Shown here piece after piece: positions 1 to 11,653 of a stretch of DNA of 64,000 nucleotides (position 1 is its first letter; the number at the start of each line of letters is the position of its first letter). The position numbers and the translations under genes are program-made. A model generated the notes under the pieces. That model made no database searches. It saw nothing but the letters and a program-made list of their open reading frames with translations, and had not been told where the DNA came from. The stretch is from Plantago major. Taxonomy: Eukaryota > Streptophyta > Magnoliopsida > Lamiales > Plantaginaceae. Location of the stretch: positions 2,501,265 through 2,565,264 of the forward strand of contig CM048840.1 of assembly GCA_026545765.1 (NCBI GenBank). The letters run 5' to 3'.

Positions 1-510
1 TATGTATATCACCGATATTTTTAATAAATCCTATAATGTTTTTGGATGTTTGTCCGTTTATTTTAGTATTTATATAAGATAGTATACCAGAATAATTGGT
101 ATATGGTATAATTGAAATGATGAGTGCCACAGTTGCGAATGATTCGTTTACAGCAGTGTTTGTGTGATTAGTCATATAGATACATTCATTTGCATTTTGC
201 AGATATATTCTTGTTTATGGGCAGCACGTGATTTCACGCCCTTTTCAAAATCCAAACAGTGCGCTCCAAGCATGAATATATGCTGTCATTACAAGATCGA
301 TCGATCATCATCTCCTTAATCCCATTCTAATCATGCACCTAATTGTATTTACCTCCCTTAATCACCCATGACATCATTCATATGTCTACTTTTTCCATGG
401 TATGGTGTTGTTATCCTGTTAAATGGTAAGTTATGTAATTGATTTATTCTGGGGCGAGTCAACTCAGAAGTCAGGATATGAAGTTGGAGAAGTCGAAAGC
501 AGACTTAAGG
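1..510. other. Intergenic, no gene seen
   Basis: AT-rich sequence with no credible coding frame, splice-bounded exon or repeat boundary on either strand. Confidence 0.6.
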
Positions 511-759
511 TACTCCATCTCGCAGAATTTCATACATTTGTCATTTTTAACCATCCTACAGAACTTCATACATTACCAAAAAAGAAAGCTACCCCACACT
601 CAGCAAATAATAAACAATCTCAACTTTACACTCAAATTACAACTTTTACCACTAAAAGTATACTTTTTTCCACATTTTCTATATTCTATCATTACTTTAA
701 CTTTTTGTATAAAACTGCGCGCTAACCTTAATGTATGAAGTTCTCCGGAATGGAAAGTA
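511..759. mobile_element. Stowaway-like MITE, copy 1
   Basis: A 249-bp element starting TACTCCATCTCGCAGAA and ending as a degenerate inverted copy (TTCTCCGGAATGGAAAGTA). The interior matches the copy at 61535-61775 almost along its full length, including the shared stretch CAAATAATAAACAATCTCAA. CTCCCTCCGT-type ends with TA at the borders are typical of plant Tc1/mariner Stowaway-like MITEs. This copy has more diverged ends than the one at 61.5 kb. It encodes nothing. Confidence 0.75.
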
Positions 760-2399
760 TGAGTTATGACAGAAGTATAAAACTGCCCTTGGATTTGATG
801 AATGATAGTATCAATTTCATCACTTCCATGTAGAAAATAAGTGAGTTCCTGCAAGAGTGAACGTAAGAATTTATATGAATGGTATCACCCTTGCATATTA
901 TAAGAACAATATCATAAAATTTTCTACATGTAACAATTACAGTCTTTGCATTTTTTTCTTTCTAACCTGGTCACTTGTAACATTTACGTTTCGAATGCAA
1001 TTTGATTACATATGATGTTGAAATGCTGGGAATTTCAGTAAAACGAATAATCTTTCAAGTCATTTGGTGTATTGGTCATACTCATACGGGTTCAATCACG
1101 TTTGAAAAGAGTGATTAATACACGTAGACATAATGTGATGATCAATTCATGAATATGTAGTTAACTAGATCATTCCATACACACTACATTGTACAAAATT
1201 CAAATTGAAAGAGTAATTATATCGTAAATCAAGTCGAACTTCTAAGGGCTCATCAATCTTCTTGTTTTGTCGAATAAGAATGATTACTTGATCATGTCAT
1301 CAGTACTTGGACCAGATAGATATCCTGTTGGTCCGAGTTTTGCTAGAAATTCCCGATTTGTGTACTTTGATTCTTCAGTCTTTTATATAAATCCACTCCT
1401 CAATCAATTTTATATGCTCAATAGTCTTGCATGTTATATATTCTTGTCATTTCTGCCACTACCATATGGTCCATCGATATGAGAGAAATAATGTGTTTTC
1501 TTTTTCTTTCTCTTCTTTTTCAAACTTTATTTATCTTTAAAATATACCAATACAAGGAAGTCTCAATAACATAGATATCATCCCATACAAGCAAAGCAAG
1601 GACCATTAACAATGTCCTAAACATACATAAGTCCTACAAGTTAATGTATCATCAATTTATGATGATGATGATATCCTAAAGTTTAATATCACAAGGATCT
1701 AGAAGGGAGACAATGTAAGATGGCCATCTTAGCAATATTCCCCATAACACTACACCACCAAGTGTTGGGAAGTGGCCTGGGAATCATTGTTCTATTGATT
1801 AGTGTGGAAGTGAAGAGCCCTATACTTTTCAACAAAATGACTACCAAAGCTCACTTCCAAGGAAAGAAAACATTTTCACATACATACAATACAAAGATAT
1901 ATATATTGTGGAATTAAGCATATTACTACAAAAGAGAAAAATGGGGTGAGCAAATCAAAGTAGTGTCACATTCTACGAAACTCACAAGAGGCCAAAGCCT
2001 ATATGGGAATATTTGTACCTTAGCCATTGATTTTAGCTTCTAGCTTACCCTGTCTCCAATGTTAGTGCTCTTTACTTCTTTTGTCTTTCTAAGTTCTAAC
2101 TTCTAACTTCAAACCACTCTCAAGATCTTAATAGCCTCTAAGATGTGGGCTTTGGACTACTATCTTTCATTACTTAATACTTAGTTGCCTTTATATCTCA
2201 AAACTTCAAATATGTATGTCTATAACAATTGAACTTTAAATGTCAAACAATTGATACTGTCATCCATAACGATAAAAAGCACTATTTTTTAAAAAAAAAT
2301 TAAGCAATGTTGCTTTTGATCAATTTTAAATGTATTATATCATCGGAACAACGGTATACGAGTAACAATACAGAACTCAATCAAAGAGTTACAAAGTGA
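760..2399. other. Intergenic, no gene seen
   Basis: AT-rich, low-complexity DNA. The open frames are short, have no splice context and no protein-like composition. Confidence 0.55.
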
Positions 2400-2582
2400 T
2401 CTTGGAGCATAATCTTTGGGCAAGCCGGAATTATCATCGGCTGGACACCCATCATTAACTTGGACCTGCTCTGATAAAGTTAGACCATCATCCCCTTAAA
2501 AGGCCTTGTTAAGGGGATAAGGTTATCCAACTAATATGTTGTTTGTATGATTCTCTCACAAGTGATGTGGGATATTTTAACA
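2400..2582 (-). mobile_element. TRIM-like LTR fragment with tRNA-Met-type primer site
   Basis: On the minus strand a short LTR-like segment starts TGTTAAAATATCCCACATC (about 2582) and ends GATGGTCTAAC (about 2482). It is followed by TATCAGAGCAGG, which resembles the initiator tRNA-Met primer-binding site (TGGTATCAGAGC) of plant TRIM and copia elements. The segment after it (GTTAATGATGGGTGTCC) looks like the leader of small TRIM elements. I could not find the second LTR, so the copy is probably truncated. An LTR of only about 100 bp fits a terminal-repeat retrotransposon in miniature. Confidence 0.5.
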
Positions 2583-4465
2583 ATTCATAATTTTTTTTTT
2601 TTTTTTTTTGGATGGTTCGGTTGACGCTCCCATTAAAAAGTTCTCGTCTTGTGCATTAGAGAAAAGAAAGTATATCGTAAAAAGCCCCTTAATCTGTGAC
2701 GGTAATATATCATCACACAGCAGTACAGGATTAACTTCATCACAAGCCCAAAAACCGTACCTCCATCCATATATGATGGGGACATTACACAATTTTTCAT
2801 TCTTTCATTATAAACCCGAATAGCAAGTATACATAACTATTTGGACCACATGATCGTGCCCCAAAACCTAATTAACAACATTCATGATTGCATAACATGA
2901 CTTGCCAATCATGTTGATACATCCATTAAACATGAGTTTGTGTCGCATTTTATTTTAGTAATACTTCCAATAATCCATAATATACATTTATTTAAATTGT
3001 ATACATATTAGGCATGGTTTTATCATGTAAAAGTATTTTTGCCAGGAGATGAAGGCATGGGTGGTGAGTAAGTTTCTAAAAATAGAAGATGCATTAAATT
3101 TTACATAGGGTACTTTGACGATAGGGTAGAATAATGTGCACATAGATTGAGAATGGAAGAAAAGAGAGCAAAAAGACGAAAAGGCCCGTACTGGTGGAGC
3201 AGTGGGTCATAAATCCTTGGCAGGATGAGTAAGGGTAATGATGGGTAGAAAAAGTTTGGACAGTGAAAAAGAATCTTATTTTGCTCGCTCGTAAAATAAA
3301 CTCAAAAAATTAAAGAAAGTTAGTTTTATTTATTTTTGGCTTTTTTACTACATCGTTTTGAGTGCTGATAAGACTGCTCTTGTAATAACACCACACCTCT
3401 TCTCTTCCATGGCTAAGCATAGCTTCTCGCTGACACTCTGCCATTCCCACTCAGTACTATGTATAAGGAAGAAGAAACGAGATATTTCTAATTCATCTTC
3501 TTCCCATTTCAAATTTTATTGGTAGGTTAGGTGTAATTTGTATAATGACTGGACACATTATCGATTTATTTCTTGCCCGACGTATTATTTATTGACTGTC
3601 CACGGGTTAATAGGCTCACCCGTAAAACAGTACACATCTTTTTTAACGCACTTTGTCTTGAATTGTGATCGTACATCGTGTTCGTACTGAAATTTTTTTG
3701 ATAATAGATCGCTTATTTTAAGATTAATCCGTAACAGATACGCTTAACCTGTAAACTTGCTCCAAAAAATTACACCTGATTTAGATAATGTTAGTAATCT
3801 CCCTAATTTATACCCTCTTAAACTTTGATACATTAATTACAATTTGTAGCAAAGTATTGAATTTGCCAGAATTTAAGTACATGCTTAAATTCGTTTGCTG
3901 TCTTTTGCTTGTTCATTTGGCTGACAAAGTACGGATCTAAGACAAATTGGAAATTTTTTGTCCTAACAATATTGAGTAAAACAAGCTGAAGTTGTGGAGG
4001 ATAATAGTTTAATCTATATAATACTAATACATTAATTCAAAAAGGATTGGAGACATTTTATGGTGTTTAAGTCATTCAAATATGTGGCAAATCTCTCTTC
4101 TATGATTGGTCCATTCTTTTGCTTGGTTGCCAAATACTTTTGTTTTGATTGGTCGAAAGTTCCCTTTATCTGTTGATGTGTATCTGTCCAAAATCCACAA
4201 ACCGTTTCAAACAATTACGAATCATGTTTTGGCAAGTAGCATATGGTCCGATTGTTTGTCTATTCTGATCTTAAATTAAACAAGGATTTATTTTGGTCTT
4301 AAATTAAACATAAAAATTTTAGAATGACCACAATAATTAAATTATTTTAATTCTATTTTAATGCAGGGTAATCAAATTCTAATCCGTTGAATGCGGACTA
4401 TATTCAAGCGTATTCACCAATGATGTGATTTCTTGACGACTTTATCATATTTTTGCACTTCTTTG
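2583..4465. other. Intergenic, no gene seen
   Basis: Begins with an 18-T tract (2591-2608) beside the TRIM-like fragment. The rest is AT-rich with no supported gene. Confidence 0.5.
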
Positions 4466-4721
4466 TACTACTACATCCGTCCCACAACAAATAATATTTG
4501 ACTTTTTATAATTCGATTTGACCATAAATTACTTTTAATTTATATACGAAAAATATTTAACAAAATTATATTTCGAAAGTTAATTTATGATGTGTACTTT
4601 CATAATATAATTTTGTTAAATATTTTCTCATATATAAAGTAAGAATAATTTATGATCAAAGTTGACATAGACAATTCTTAAAAGTCAAATATGTATTTTG
4701 TTGTGGGACGGGGAGTGAGTA
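4466..4721. mobile_element. MITE with GTCCCACAACAAATA ends
   Basis: About 255 bp. The left end reads CTACATCCGTCCCACAACAAATA-like and the right end TATTTTGTTGTGGGACGGGGAGTGAGTA, an inverted repeat of some 20 bp. The interior forms a long imperfect palindrome (TTAACAAAATTATATTTCG against CATAATATAATTTTGTTAA). This is the structure of a Tc1/mariner-type foldback MITE. It has no coding capacity. Confidence 0.75.
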
Positions 4722-5971
4722 AATCTTTTAGTTATAGCCCATCACGAAATAGTATATAGATGTCACACAGTTTCATTCTCATATTTTTTGTATGTTAAAA
4801 TGGAAGGTCCACCATATTACAATTAACAGTGTTGTGTTCCCTAAATTTGATAATTTCATTTGGCAAGAATGCGGCCTCAGTATACACATCTACTTCTTTT
4901 TTAAAATGGATCATCCTTAACAATTGTATCATACTAAAGTCATTTTCCTATAAAGAATTATCAAAATACTCTTATTATAAACTCATATTTAGACTATATC
5001 AGTATATATGACACATGATACTTTATAATAGATAGTATTTTCTAAACCTAGAATTTTCAAATACAATATTATATTTCATAATTTAAGCAACTAATTAATT
5101 TATAAGAGTAGCTAACTTAATTTGTTTTGTTATTGCTTAATGATAATTTTAAGAAATATTATCATCATCTCGATCTTAACTCCCCATGGAGTTGAACACG
5201 GATTTGAAGAGTACAGAGATAATGTATAAAGCATGATCTGAATTCTCTATTTTAGACATGAGAAGATTAGATTGGTACATATAAAAAAGTAAACCAGTAA
5301 GATAATAGTGGGAGGTGGCGGCTAATTGAAGTACTTCCTCAGTCCCCGATTGCCTTATCATAGGATCGTACTGAAGTTTGATATGTGGCCATGATTTTAA
5401 AGGAATATTAATAGACTTTCGAGTGTTTCAATCACATACACTACAAGAAAAATCAGGTTTAGGGACGGATTTATCCGTCCCTAAACCCTTGCCGATTCGT
5501 CCCTAATCCGTTAGGGACGGATAGGGACGCCCGTCCTTAAAACGGGCGTCTCTAACCGTTTAGGGACGGATATATTATCCGTCCCTAACCAGGGACGGGT
5601 TTTATCCGTCCCTAATGGTCAAACACCATTAGAGACGGATAATATCCGTCTCTAATGGCTGTGACCATTAGGGACGGATAAATCCGTCCCTAATCCGTCT
5701 CTAAGGTTAGGGACGGATAAATCCGTCCCTAATCAACGGGATGGTTTAGGGACGGATTTATCCGTCCCTAAACTGTTTTTTTTTTTTTTTTTTTATGTTT
5801 TTTACATTTCACCTGTTTTACAATGTAGTCGTAGATAATATACCCGAAAGTGATAAAATTGCATTAATTAAAATAGAGATTCGATAAAATATCCGAACAA
5901 AAGACTAAATATCCGAATAAAATGAATAGTGTGAAAAGTATGTATCTAGAACAACGTAAGTACATGAGCAT

Positions 5972-7660
5972 CTAAGAACCGGGAGGAGGCGGTGGTTGTT
6001 GGTTCGCAGCGAACATCTGTTGTGTCATCTCATCCATCCGACGAGTGATATGAGCTTGCTGCTCTAGAAGTTGATCGATCGTTTGCTTGAGAGGATTCAT
6101 CAGCTCATTCACCTGCGCTTGAGTGTAGAAATTTTCATGTGATGAGGATGCCTGCTGCGACACGGAGAAGCTACCGCCGGGTGTCAATGAAGGACCCAAA
6201 CTGCCGAGCCCATACACTCGACCCTTAGCGTCCATCGGATTAACTTGGAAGAATATTTGGTCCTGCTCTCGAATTGTGAGTTCATGACCATCGATCATCC
6301 TCTCCTCCATAATCCGCTCCACCTCAGTCTACAATAGTGTAGTGCATACGAAATGAGATACAGTTTTAGGAAGATACGCTCGAGCCATAATATACACAAA
6401 TATAAATGTGAACCTTAACAAAGAAACATACCCCAATTTGCTCGGCCCTAGGATCAGTCCACATGCCATTCTTCATTTTTGCCTTCTTGAAGTGGTGAAG
6501 AGCAGTAGTGGGCTCCCCGGCATGGAGCTGAAGAACATGCAAACAAGTAGAAAGTTGTTAGAAATGAAAGCAAAAAAACATAAGTACAAATCATATTGCA
6601 AGTCAGAAATAACATATATACTAACCGACATCTGGCGGTCTGTAACAACAGCCCGCGACCCATAATGATGCCTGGAGGTGCCTGTACCATCTCGCGCCTC
6701 AGTCAACTGGTTCGCTCTGTTCTTCTCCGCCATGTCCATGACCAAAGGATCTCTCCAGTACTCCTGCCAACGTGCCCACTCATCATCCCCATCCACTGCG
6801 GCTTTACCCCAGAGGCTTTCATGTTGCAAACCATCCTCTTATAACACTCAAATGATCTCGAAGCCACGGTTGGGGAATGAGGGCATTGGGAATAGTAGTA
6901 CTTCTACAACATTTCCATAAGTAGCAAGCCCAAATAGATTAATGAAAGTGGAATTTAAAGTAAACACAAGTACAATGGCTAACATACCACGAAATCAAGG
7001 CAACAAGTTCGAGAATGGTGACTAACATATCACCCAAATGATTGGCTAACATACCACGAAATCAACACGATGTGAAAGAACAACGTTGACTAACATATCA
7101 CTCAATTACGTGGCTAACATACCACTCAAATTGTCCTAAAATTTACTAACACAATGGTGACTAACATATCACCCAAGTGGCTAACATACCACGAAATCAA
7201 GACAACAAGTTCAAGAATGGTGACTAACATATCACCCAATCGATGGCTAACATACCACTCAAATTGTCCTAAAATTTACTAACACAATGGTGACTAACAT
7301 ATCACCCAAGTACAGTGGCTAACATACCACGAAATCAGCACAACAAGTTCAGTAATGGTGACTAACATATCACCCAAGTACAGTGGCTAACATACCACTC
7401 AAATTGTCCTAAAATTTACTAACACAATGGTGACTAACATATCACCTAAGTACAGTGGCTAACATACCACGAAATCAGCACAACAAGTCAAAGAACATGG
7501 ATAAAGCTTTGTAACATTTAAGCTTACCCGCATCTCATCAAAATAATGATGCTTCATCCTCTCCGGGAGCGTAGACCACTTCTCCCCTCCTTCACCCGGC
7601 TTCTCCCTTCGAAATCTTATAATCTTACCAAGATTTTCGGAGGCACCCGGTGGCCAAAGC
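5972..7660 (-). CDS. PTTA/En-Spm (tnpA-like) transposition protein, partial gene model
   Basis: Minus-strand coding exons with GT-AG borders can be placed at 7528-7660, about 6626-6830, 6432-6527 and 5972-6328. Recognisable sequence includes WSTLPERMKHHYFDEMR, then WARWQEYWRDPLVMDMAEKNRANQ, then LHHFKKAKMKNGMWTDPRAE, then QIFFQVNPMDAKGRVYGLGS and a Gln/Pro-rich C-terminus ending QQPPPPPGS. This order (WARW/NR motif, DPRAEQ, YGLGS) is that of the plant transposase PTTA/En/Spm family (Pfam Transposase_24), the DNA-binding partner of the CACTA transposase. A predicted coiled coil precedes the C-terminus (MNPLKQTIDQLLEQQAHI). The 5' exon and start codon are not resolved. The join between the 7528 and 6830 exons, across the internal minisatellite, is uncertain. 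It lies wholly inside the CACTA element and is likely silenced. Confidence 0.6.
6985..7495. repeat. Minisatellite inside the CACTA element
   Basis: Alternating units of GGTGACTAACATATCACCCAA and GGCTAACATACCACGAAATCA repeat about a dozen times. They are combined into longer units of 100-130 bp with the spacer TCAAATTGTCCTAAAATTTA. The array occupies what would be an intron of the PTTA-type gene. Copies are nearly identical, so the expansion is recent. Confidence 0.85.
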
Positions 7661-8711
7661 CTGTTACAAATGAGATAGACATGAAACAACCTTTATTAGT
7701 ATATTCATGTAACATTTAGTAATTAAAATCACCAAAATCACCAAATTGTCTCCAAACACACAATTAAATCTTCATAATCCTAGTACGTATACGAAAATAG
7801 CTAAGTAAATACCCTACACAATTACAATAATAGTAACATCATACTAGCAATCCAATTTCACAATAAATATATCAATTTCACACCTCAAAGCTAACCCAAT
7901 ACGTAATATAAGCTAAATTATCTACTACATACTTCCTATAACAATCCAATTGATCAAACTAGTCGAAATTCATAAAATTCCCAAATTTTAAAAAGTAAGG
8001 GTTTTAGCCAAAATACCTTCAATTTCGGAAAAAATAGCGGATGAAAGTTGAAATTGATGCACAATCCGAGCTCCTTGTCCGATGAGCTTCGAAACGAGAC
8101 CAAGATTGGCCGGAATCGTCGAGATTTGGCCGGAAAATGTTTGGGACGAATTGGGGGAAGAAAGGAAGAAAGAAGAAGAAAGGAAGAAATAAGAAGAAAC
8201 TGCCCGTGTTCTGTTATGTACACTCGACTTTTAGGGACGGATATTTATCCGTCCCTAAGCCGTCTCTACAATTAGGGACGGATATCTATCCGTCCCTAAA
8301 AAAAAATTTTTTTTTTTGTTTTTTTTCCAGGTCAACTGTTTTAGGGACGGATAAAAAATCCGTCCCTAAAACAGGGACGGATAAAAAATCCGTCCCTAAA
8401 ACAGGGACGGATTAGGGACGGATTACATAATCCGTCCCTAATTAAGCACGGATTAGGGACGGATTATGTAATCCATCCCTAATTAAGGACGGATTAGGGA
8501 CGGGTTAGGGACGGATAGGCCTATCCGTCCCTAAACTCGCCGATTCGTCCCTAAATTAGGGACGGATATTATCCGTCCCTAATTTCCGTCCCTAAAACCG
8601 ACTTTACTTGTAGTGATAAGAGCTATAGTTACTAAACTTATGAAGTATATAATCGAAGCAAGAATGATACATCGGTTAAATGTAGGCCGAAAATTATATT
8701 TCCTAAGAAGG

Positions 8712-9050
8712 TAGTAACGTCCCAAAGTTTAAGTCAAGTCCAAAGAGTTTAAAGGGATTGAGAACGCTACTCATACCAGCAAGGTGCACCTTTCTTTTCG
8801 GGAATCCACCTATAAGAACTCCAGAGTTAAACGTGCTTGCTCTGGAGCAATCTTAGGATGGGTGACCAACTGGAAAGTCTCCCGATTCGCACACGAGTGA
8901 GGACAAAGTGCACGGGAAAGGACATGTGTTGTATAGATGGTCCGGCAGTTCTTCGGGTGATACCAACATATCACCCGGATAACTGCCCAGAAGTAACCGC
9001 GCCAGCCCAAAGTGTCGGGGCTCGGCCCATTAGTGGTCCGGGTCGTTACA
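8712..9050 (+). mobile_element. Cassandra-type solo LTR carrying a 5S rRNA-like region
   Basis: The segment runs from GTAACGTCCC to GGGTCGTTACA. It contains strong similarity to 5S rRNA over about 8805-8880 (GAACTCCAGAGTTAAACGTG, then TTAGGATGGGTGACC, then GGAAAGTCTC). An LTR embedding the 5S RNA promoter region is diagnostic of Cassandra TRIM retrotransposons. No primer-binding site or second LTR follows at 9051, so this appears to be a solo LTR. I could not identify a clear 5-bp target duplication. The match is not a functional 5S gene because the 5' and 3' stem sequences are lost. Confidence 0.75.
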
Positions 9051-9690
9051 GTAACAATCCCACTTGATGAGATGAAGTTTCCAATCAAATTTGGTAGGTG
9101 ACAATTCCATGTACTTTATTCACCGGGATGTTCTTGCACTGACCAATAACATAGTACATGATATTTTGTTGATTGCTTAAATACATATAGCATAGACAAA
9201 ATGGATGATGTTGTTAATGGCTTGGAATAGGTTAAATGGGTTGGGTCCAACCGACCCAACCCGTTTAATACCTGACGGGTTATTAAGAGAGTCCTAAACC
9301 CATACTTGATCCGTACCAATTAATTAATGAACCGGACCAACCCGAATCAAAATAAATATAAAAGTGCAAAATATAATAAATCGGGTTGGTACCCAACACC
9401 CCCACCTTGCCCCCCCTCCAACCAACCCCAAACAAAATACTCCCGTTGTTCCATTAAGAACTTCCTTGGGGGTTGTTTTCTTTAGGTTTAGGAAAATTGT
9501 AAAAAACTATTTGTGAGAGGTAGTATACTGATAAAATTGTAAGTGGTTGACAAATTGAGAGAGATGATGAATAAATTGATGATACAGTAGGAAAGATAAA
9601 TAATACTGTAAAGAATTAGTTTGTGGGGTAAAAACTTTCCTTTTATAGGTTATGAAATTTATCACCGAATATGAAAAGTTAGGAATTTTT
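9051..9690. other. Intergenic repeats, no gene seen
   Basis: Contains a GGGTTGGGTCCAACCGACCC palindromic stretch near 9238-9260 and C-rich tracts (9400-9430) but no supported gene. Confidence 0.4.
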
Positions 9691-9699
9691 TAATCGAAC

Positions 9700-10090
9700 G
9701 TAGGGAGCATAAAATTTGTATTTCACTACCATCATTTTTAACACGTTGCGGTGATTTTGGGGCAGTTGGGGGTGCCCCACCCCCGAAGAAATTATTATTC
9801 CACTAACATAATTTCTCACAAGTTTTGGTAATTCTTTTCTGGTTGGGGGTGGCATAGGCGGGTCCCTCCCCACCGTCCAATCCCTAAAAAATATTTTTAT
9901 TTCAATAACATAACTTTTTGACATGTTTTTGTATGGATGGGTGCACATGACCATATATTATTTCACTAACATAGTTGTAAACTGTGTTGCGGGGCGGATT
10001 TTTTTTCGGATTGACAGGTTGGGGCCGTGTTTCACCGGTATGGAACATGTTCGTGTATATATCCGACCCAGACTTGAACACCATTATTTA
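9700..10090. repeat. Degenerate ~105-bp tandem repeat
   Basis: Three to four diverged units share TTTCACTAACATAATTT, then a G-rich stretch (GGTTGGGGGTGGC, GTTGGGGGTGCCCC), then AAATATT/AAATTATTATT. The array ends in GGTATGGAACATGTTCGTG...GAACACCATTATTTAGAA, which recurs at 35510-35560. The same family therefore occupies both loci. Confidence 0.6.
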
Positions 10091-10169
10091 GAATGACTAT
10101 TGTGCGGTTTTCCCATTGAAAAGCTTAGGTTTGAAGGGGGTCTTTTTAGTCAAATTCTTTAGTACGATT

Positions 10170-10490
10170 GATTACTTAAATGCGAGATGTATATATAGTC
10201 ATGCTTTTGAGAATATTAATTGGGCTTTAAAGTTGTGCAATGGCACGGGACGGGGAGTTACTACTATTGGAAATCATATCATCGAGGCAAAAGTGATGTA
10301 TGAAATAAATGCAAGCCAAAAAGTTATATCATTCTTAAGATAGCGACAAGTGTAACATACAAATCAAACTTCCCTCTGAGTTCCACTTTGAGATAGTTCC
10401 CCATATCACTTTGCTCTGCCATGACGATGAGCAAAGGTTTGGGACAATCTATCTCTCACGTCAGAGTGTAGGACCCAACATTTGAAACTC
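10170..10490 (+). pseudogene. Helitron helicase relic 1 (C-terminal motifs)
   Basis: Two blocks in order match the C-terminal part of the Pif1-like helicase of Helitron RepHel proteins. The first, at 10215-10343, includes NINWALKLCNGTG and GNHIIEAKVMYEINASQKV, the LCNGT-motif region. The second, at 10406-10468, is SLCSAMTMSKGLGQSISHV, matching the AMTINKSQGQ motif VI region. Stops and frame changes separate the two, so the fragment is dead. No Rep domain or hairpin/CTRR terminus was found. Confidence 0.72.
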
Positions 10491-11190
10491 GGGGGAGGGG
10501 GGCCGAACTCTTAAATTACCGAAAATATTACCTATAACAAATTCTCAAATTGGGGGGGGGGGGGGGGGGATCCACCTCTTAGGTAGAAAGTTTTCTAAAA
10601 TGTACTTCATGCTTAAATAAATGGCAAATAGTCAAATATATCAAGTCAAATTCTTATAAAAGTCATGTTTTTCCTGAATTGAATAAAACATTAGCTCTCT
10701 ACCCAAAGTTGGCGTAACCATCCAATTTGTAATTATACCTTATGGTCTTTCATACTAATATACTCCATCTATCCTAATTTCAACTTACCATGTTGACTTT
10801 CTTGGGTCAACCTTTGTCAATTTTAATAAACCTCAAATTACTCTCAAACTATAAAGGTAAATTATTTAATAAAATCATATAATGAAAATTTAAAAAGTAC
10901 TAAGATTTTATGATACGAGTCGAGTACCCATACCACCCATAACATGAGTCGAGTACCCTATCCAACCTCGATGGATCAGATTCAAATGCAGTTGGGTCGG
11001 GCTTTCAAAACTCCTTCACAGTCCACCTGGGCACGATTTGGGCTTAGCCTACATGTCTGATCAGGCCTTCAAAAGTCTTCCCAGTCCAACCCATTATGAG
11101 AAATTTCATGAAGTACGTACATTTGAGGACGCTCTCATGACAAATAGGATTTGCCCGATAGGAGTTTAAGGGATGTTATGAATTGTCCAC
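10491..11190. other. Repeat-derived DNA with an 18-nt poly-G run
   Basis: No gene. A poly-G run of about 18 bases lies at 10552-10569, near a GA-rich segment (10493-10502). A truncated MITE-like stretch starts at TACTCCATCTATCC (10761) and shares AAATCATATAATGAAAATTT with the MITEs at 23.7 and 54.1 kb. Its right end is not evident. Confidence 0.5.
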
Positions 11191-11199
11191 GGGAGCCTT

Positions 11200-11653
11200 T
11201 ATGTGGTTGGACCGTCTTCGGCTTAGCCTTTAGACATATTTTGTCTGTCGTTCCAAGGGGTAGTATATGTCGTATGTTCTTTCAGGATATATGACAAATG
11301 TGCTATGTTTAAGCTTACAATTTACATGCGATTGTATGTAAATTTGTAATTTATATTTATTTTATATTCAATCTGTTTTTCTTTCTAATGTCACGTTAGA
11401 ATCATTTCAATCTGGTTCGTTATATATCTATATTCAAGAGATGCAAGAATTTGCTATGTGGATATTGTAAGTCAGTGACGGGGTTGTTGGGGAATAAAAA
11501 TTATAAAATGATGACGATATTAATATGAAGATTCTCGATAATATACTTATTTGAGAAATAAGTAATCTTATTCCAACCATTATGATAGCAAATATATTAA
11601 ATTATTGGAGCATTTAACTAATCCATCACTTGACTCATAATATTTCTCATAGC
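11200..11653 (+). pseudogene. Helitron helicase relic 2, 5' part (interrupted by CACTA)
   Basis: Relic segments in helicase order are FRHILSVVPRGS (near 11232-11267, matching the GGDFRQxLPVxP motif III region), QEMQEFAMWIL (11435-11467) and HLTNPSLDS (11611-11637). They occur on one strand with frameshifts and stops between them. The reading continues on the other side of the CACTA insertion at 13084. This is a decayed Pif1-like helicase from a Helitron. I see no boundaries of the parent element. Confidence 0.7.

Larger units (their letters stand above)
5439..8615 (-). mobile_element. CACTA (En/Spm) DNA transposon, non-autonomous
   Basis: The left end is CACTACAAGAAAAATCAGG and the right end is an inverted CACTACAAGTAAAGTCGG. 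The direct trinucleotide ATA flanks both ends (5436-5438 and 8616-8618), the 3-bp target duplication expected of CACTA elements. Both subterminal regions (5457-5775 and 8230-8600) are packed with direct and inverted copies of TTAGGGACGGAT / ATCCGTCCCTAA, the usual form of TnpA-type binding arrays. The 3177-bp element carries a PTTA-type gene on the minus strand but no large DDE transposase, so it probably depends on another copy. The ends are clean, which suggests a fairly recent insertion. Confidence 0.92.

Noticed and set aside
7954..8415. Frames at the right end of the CACTA element on both strands
   Set aside because: Their sequence comes from the GA-rich leader and the subterminal GGGACGGAT repeats, with no protein-family resemblance.
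8805..8880. A functional 5S rRNA gene
   Set aside because: Only the middle of 5S is similar, the ends are lost and it lies within an LTR-like unit, so it is the Cassandra 5S-derived region.
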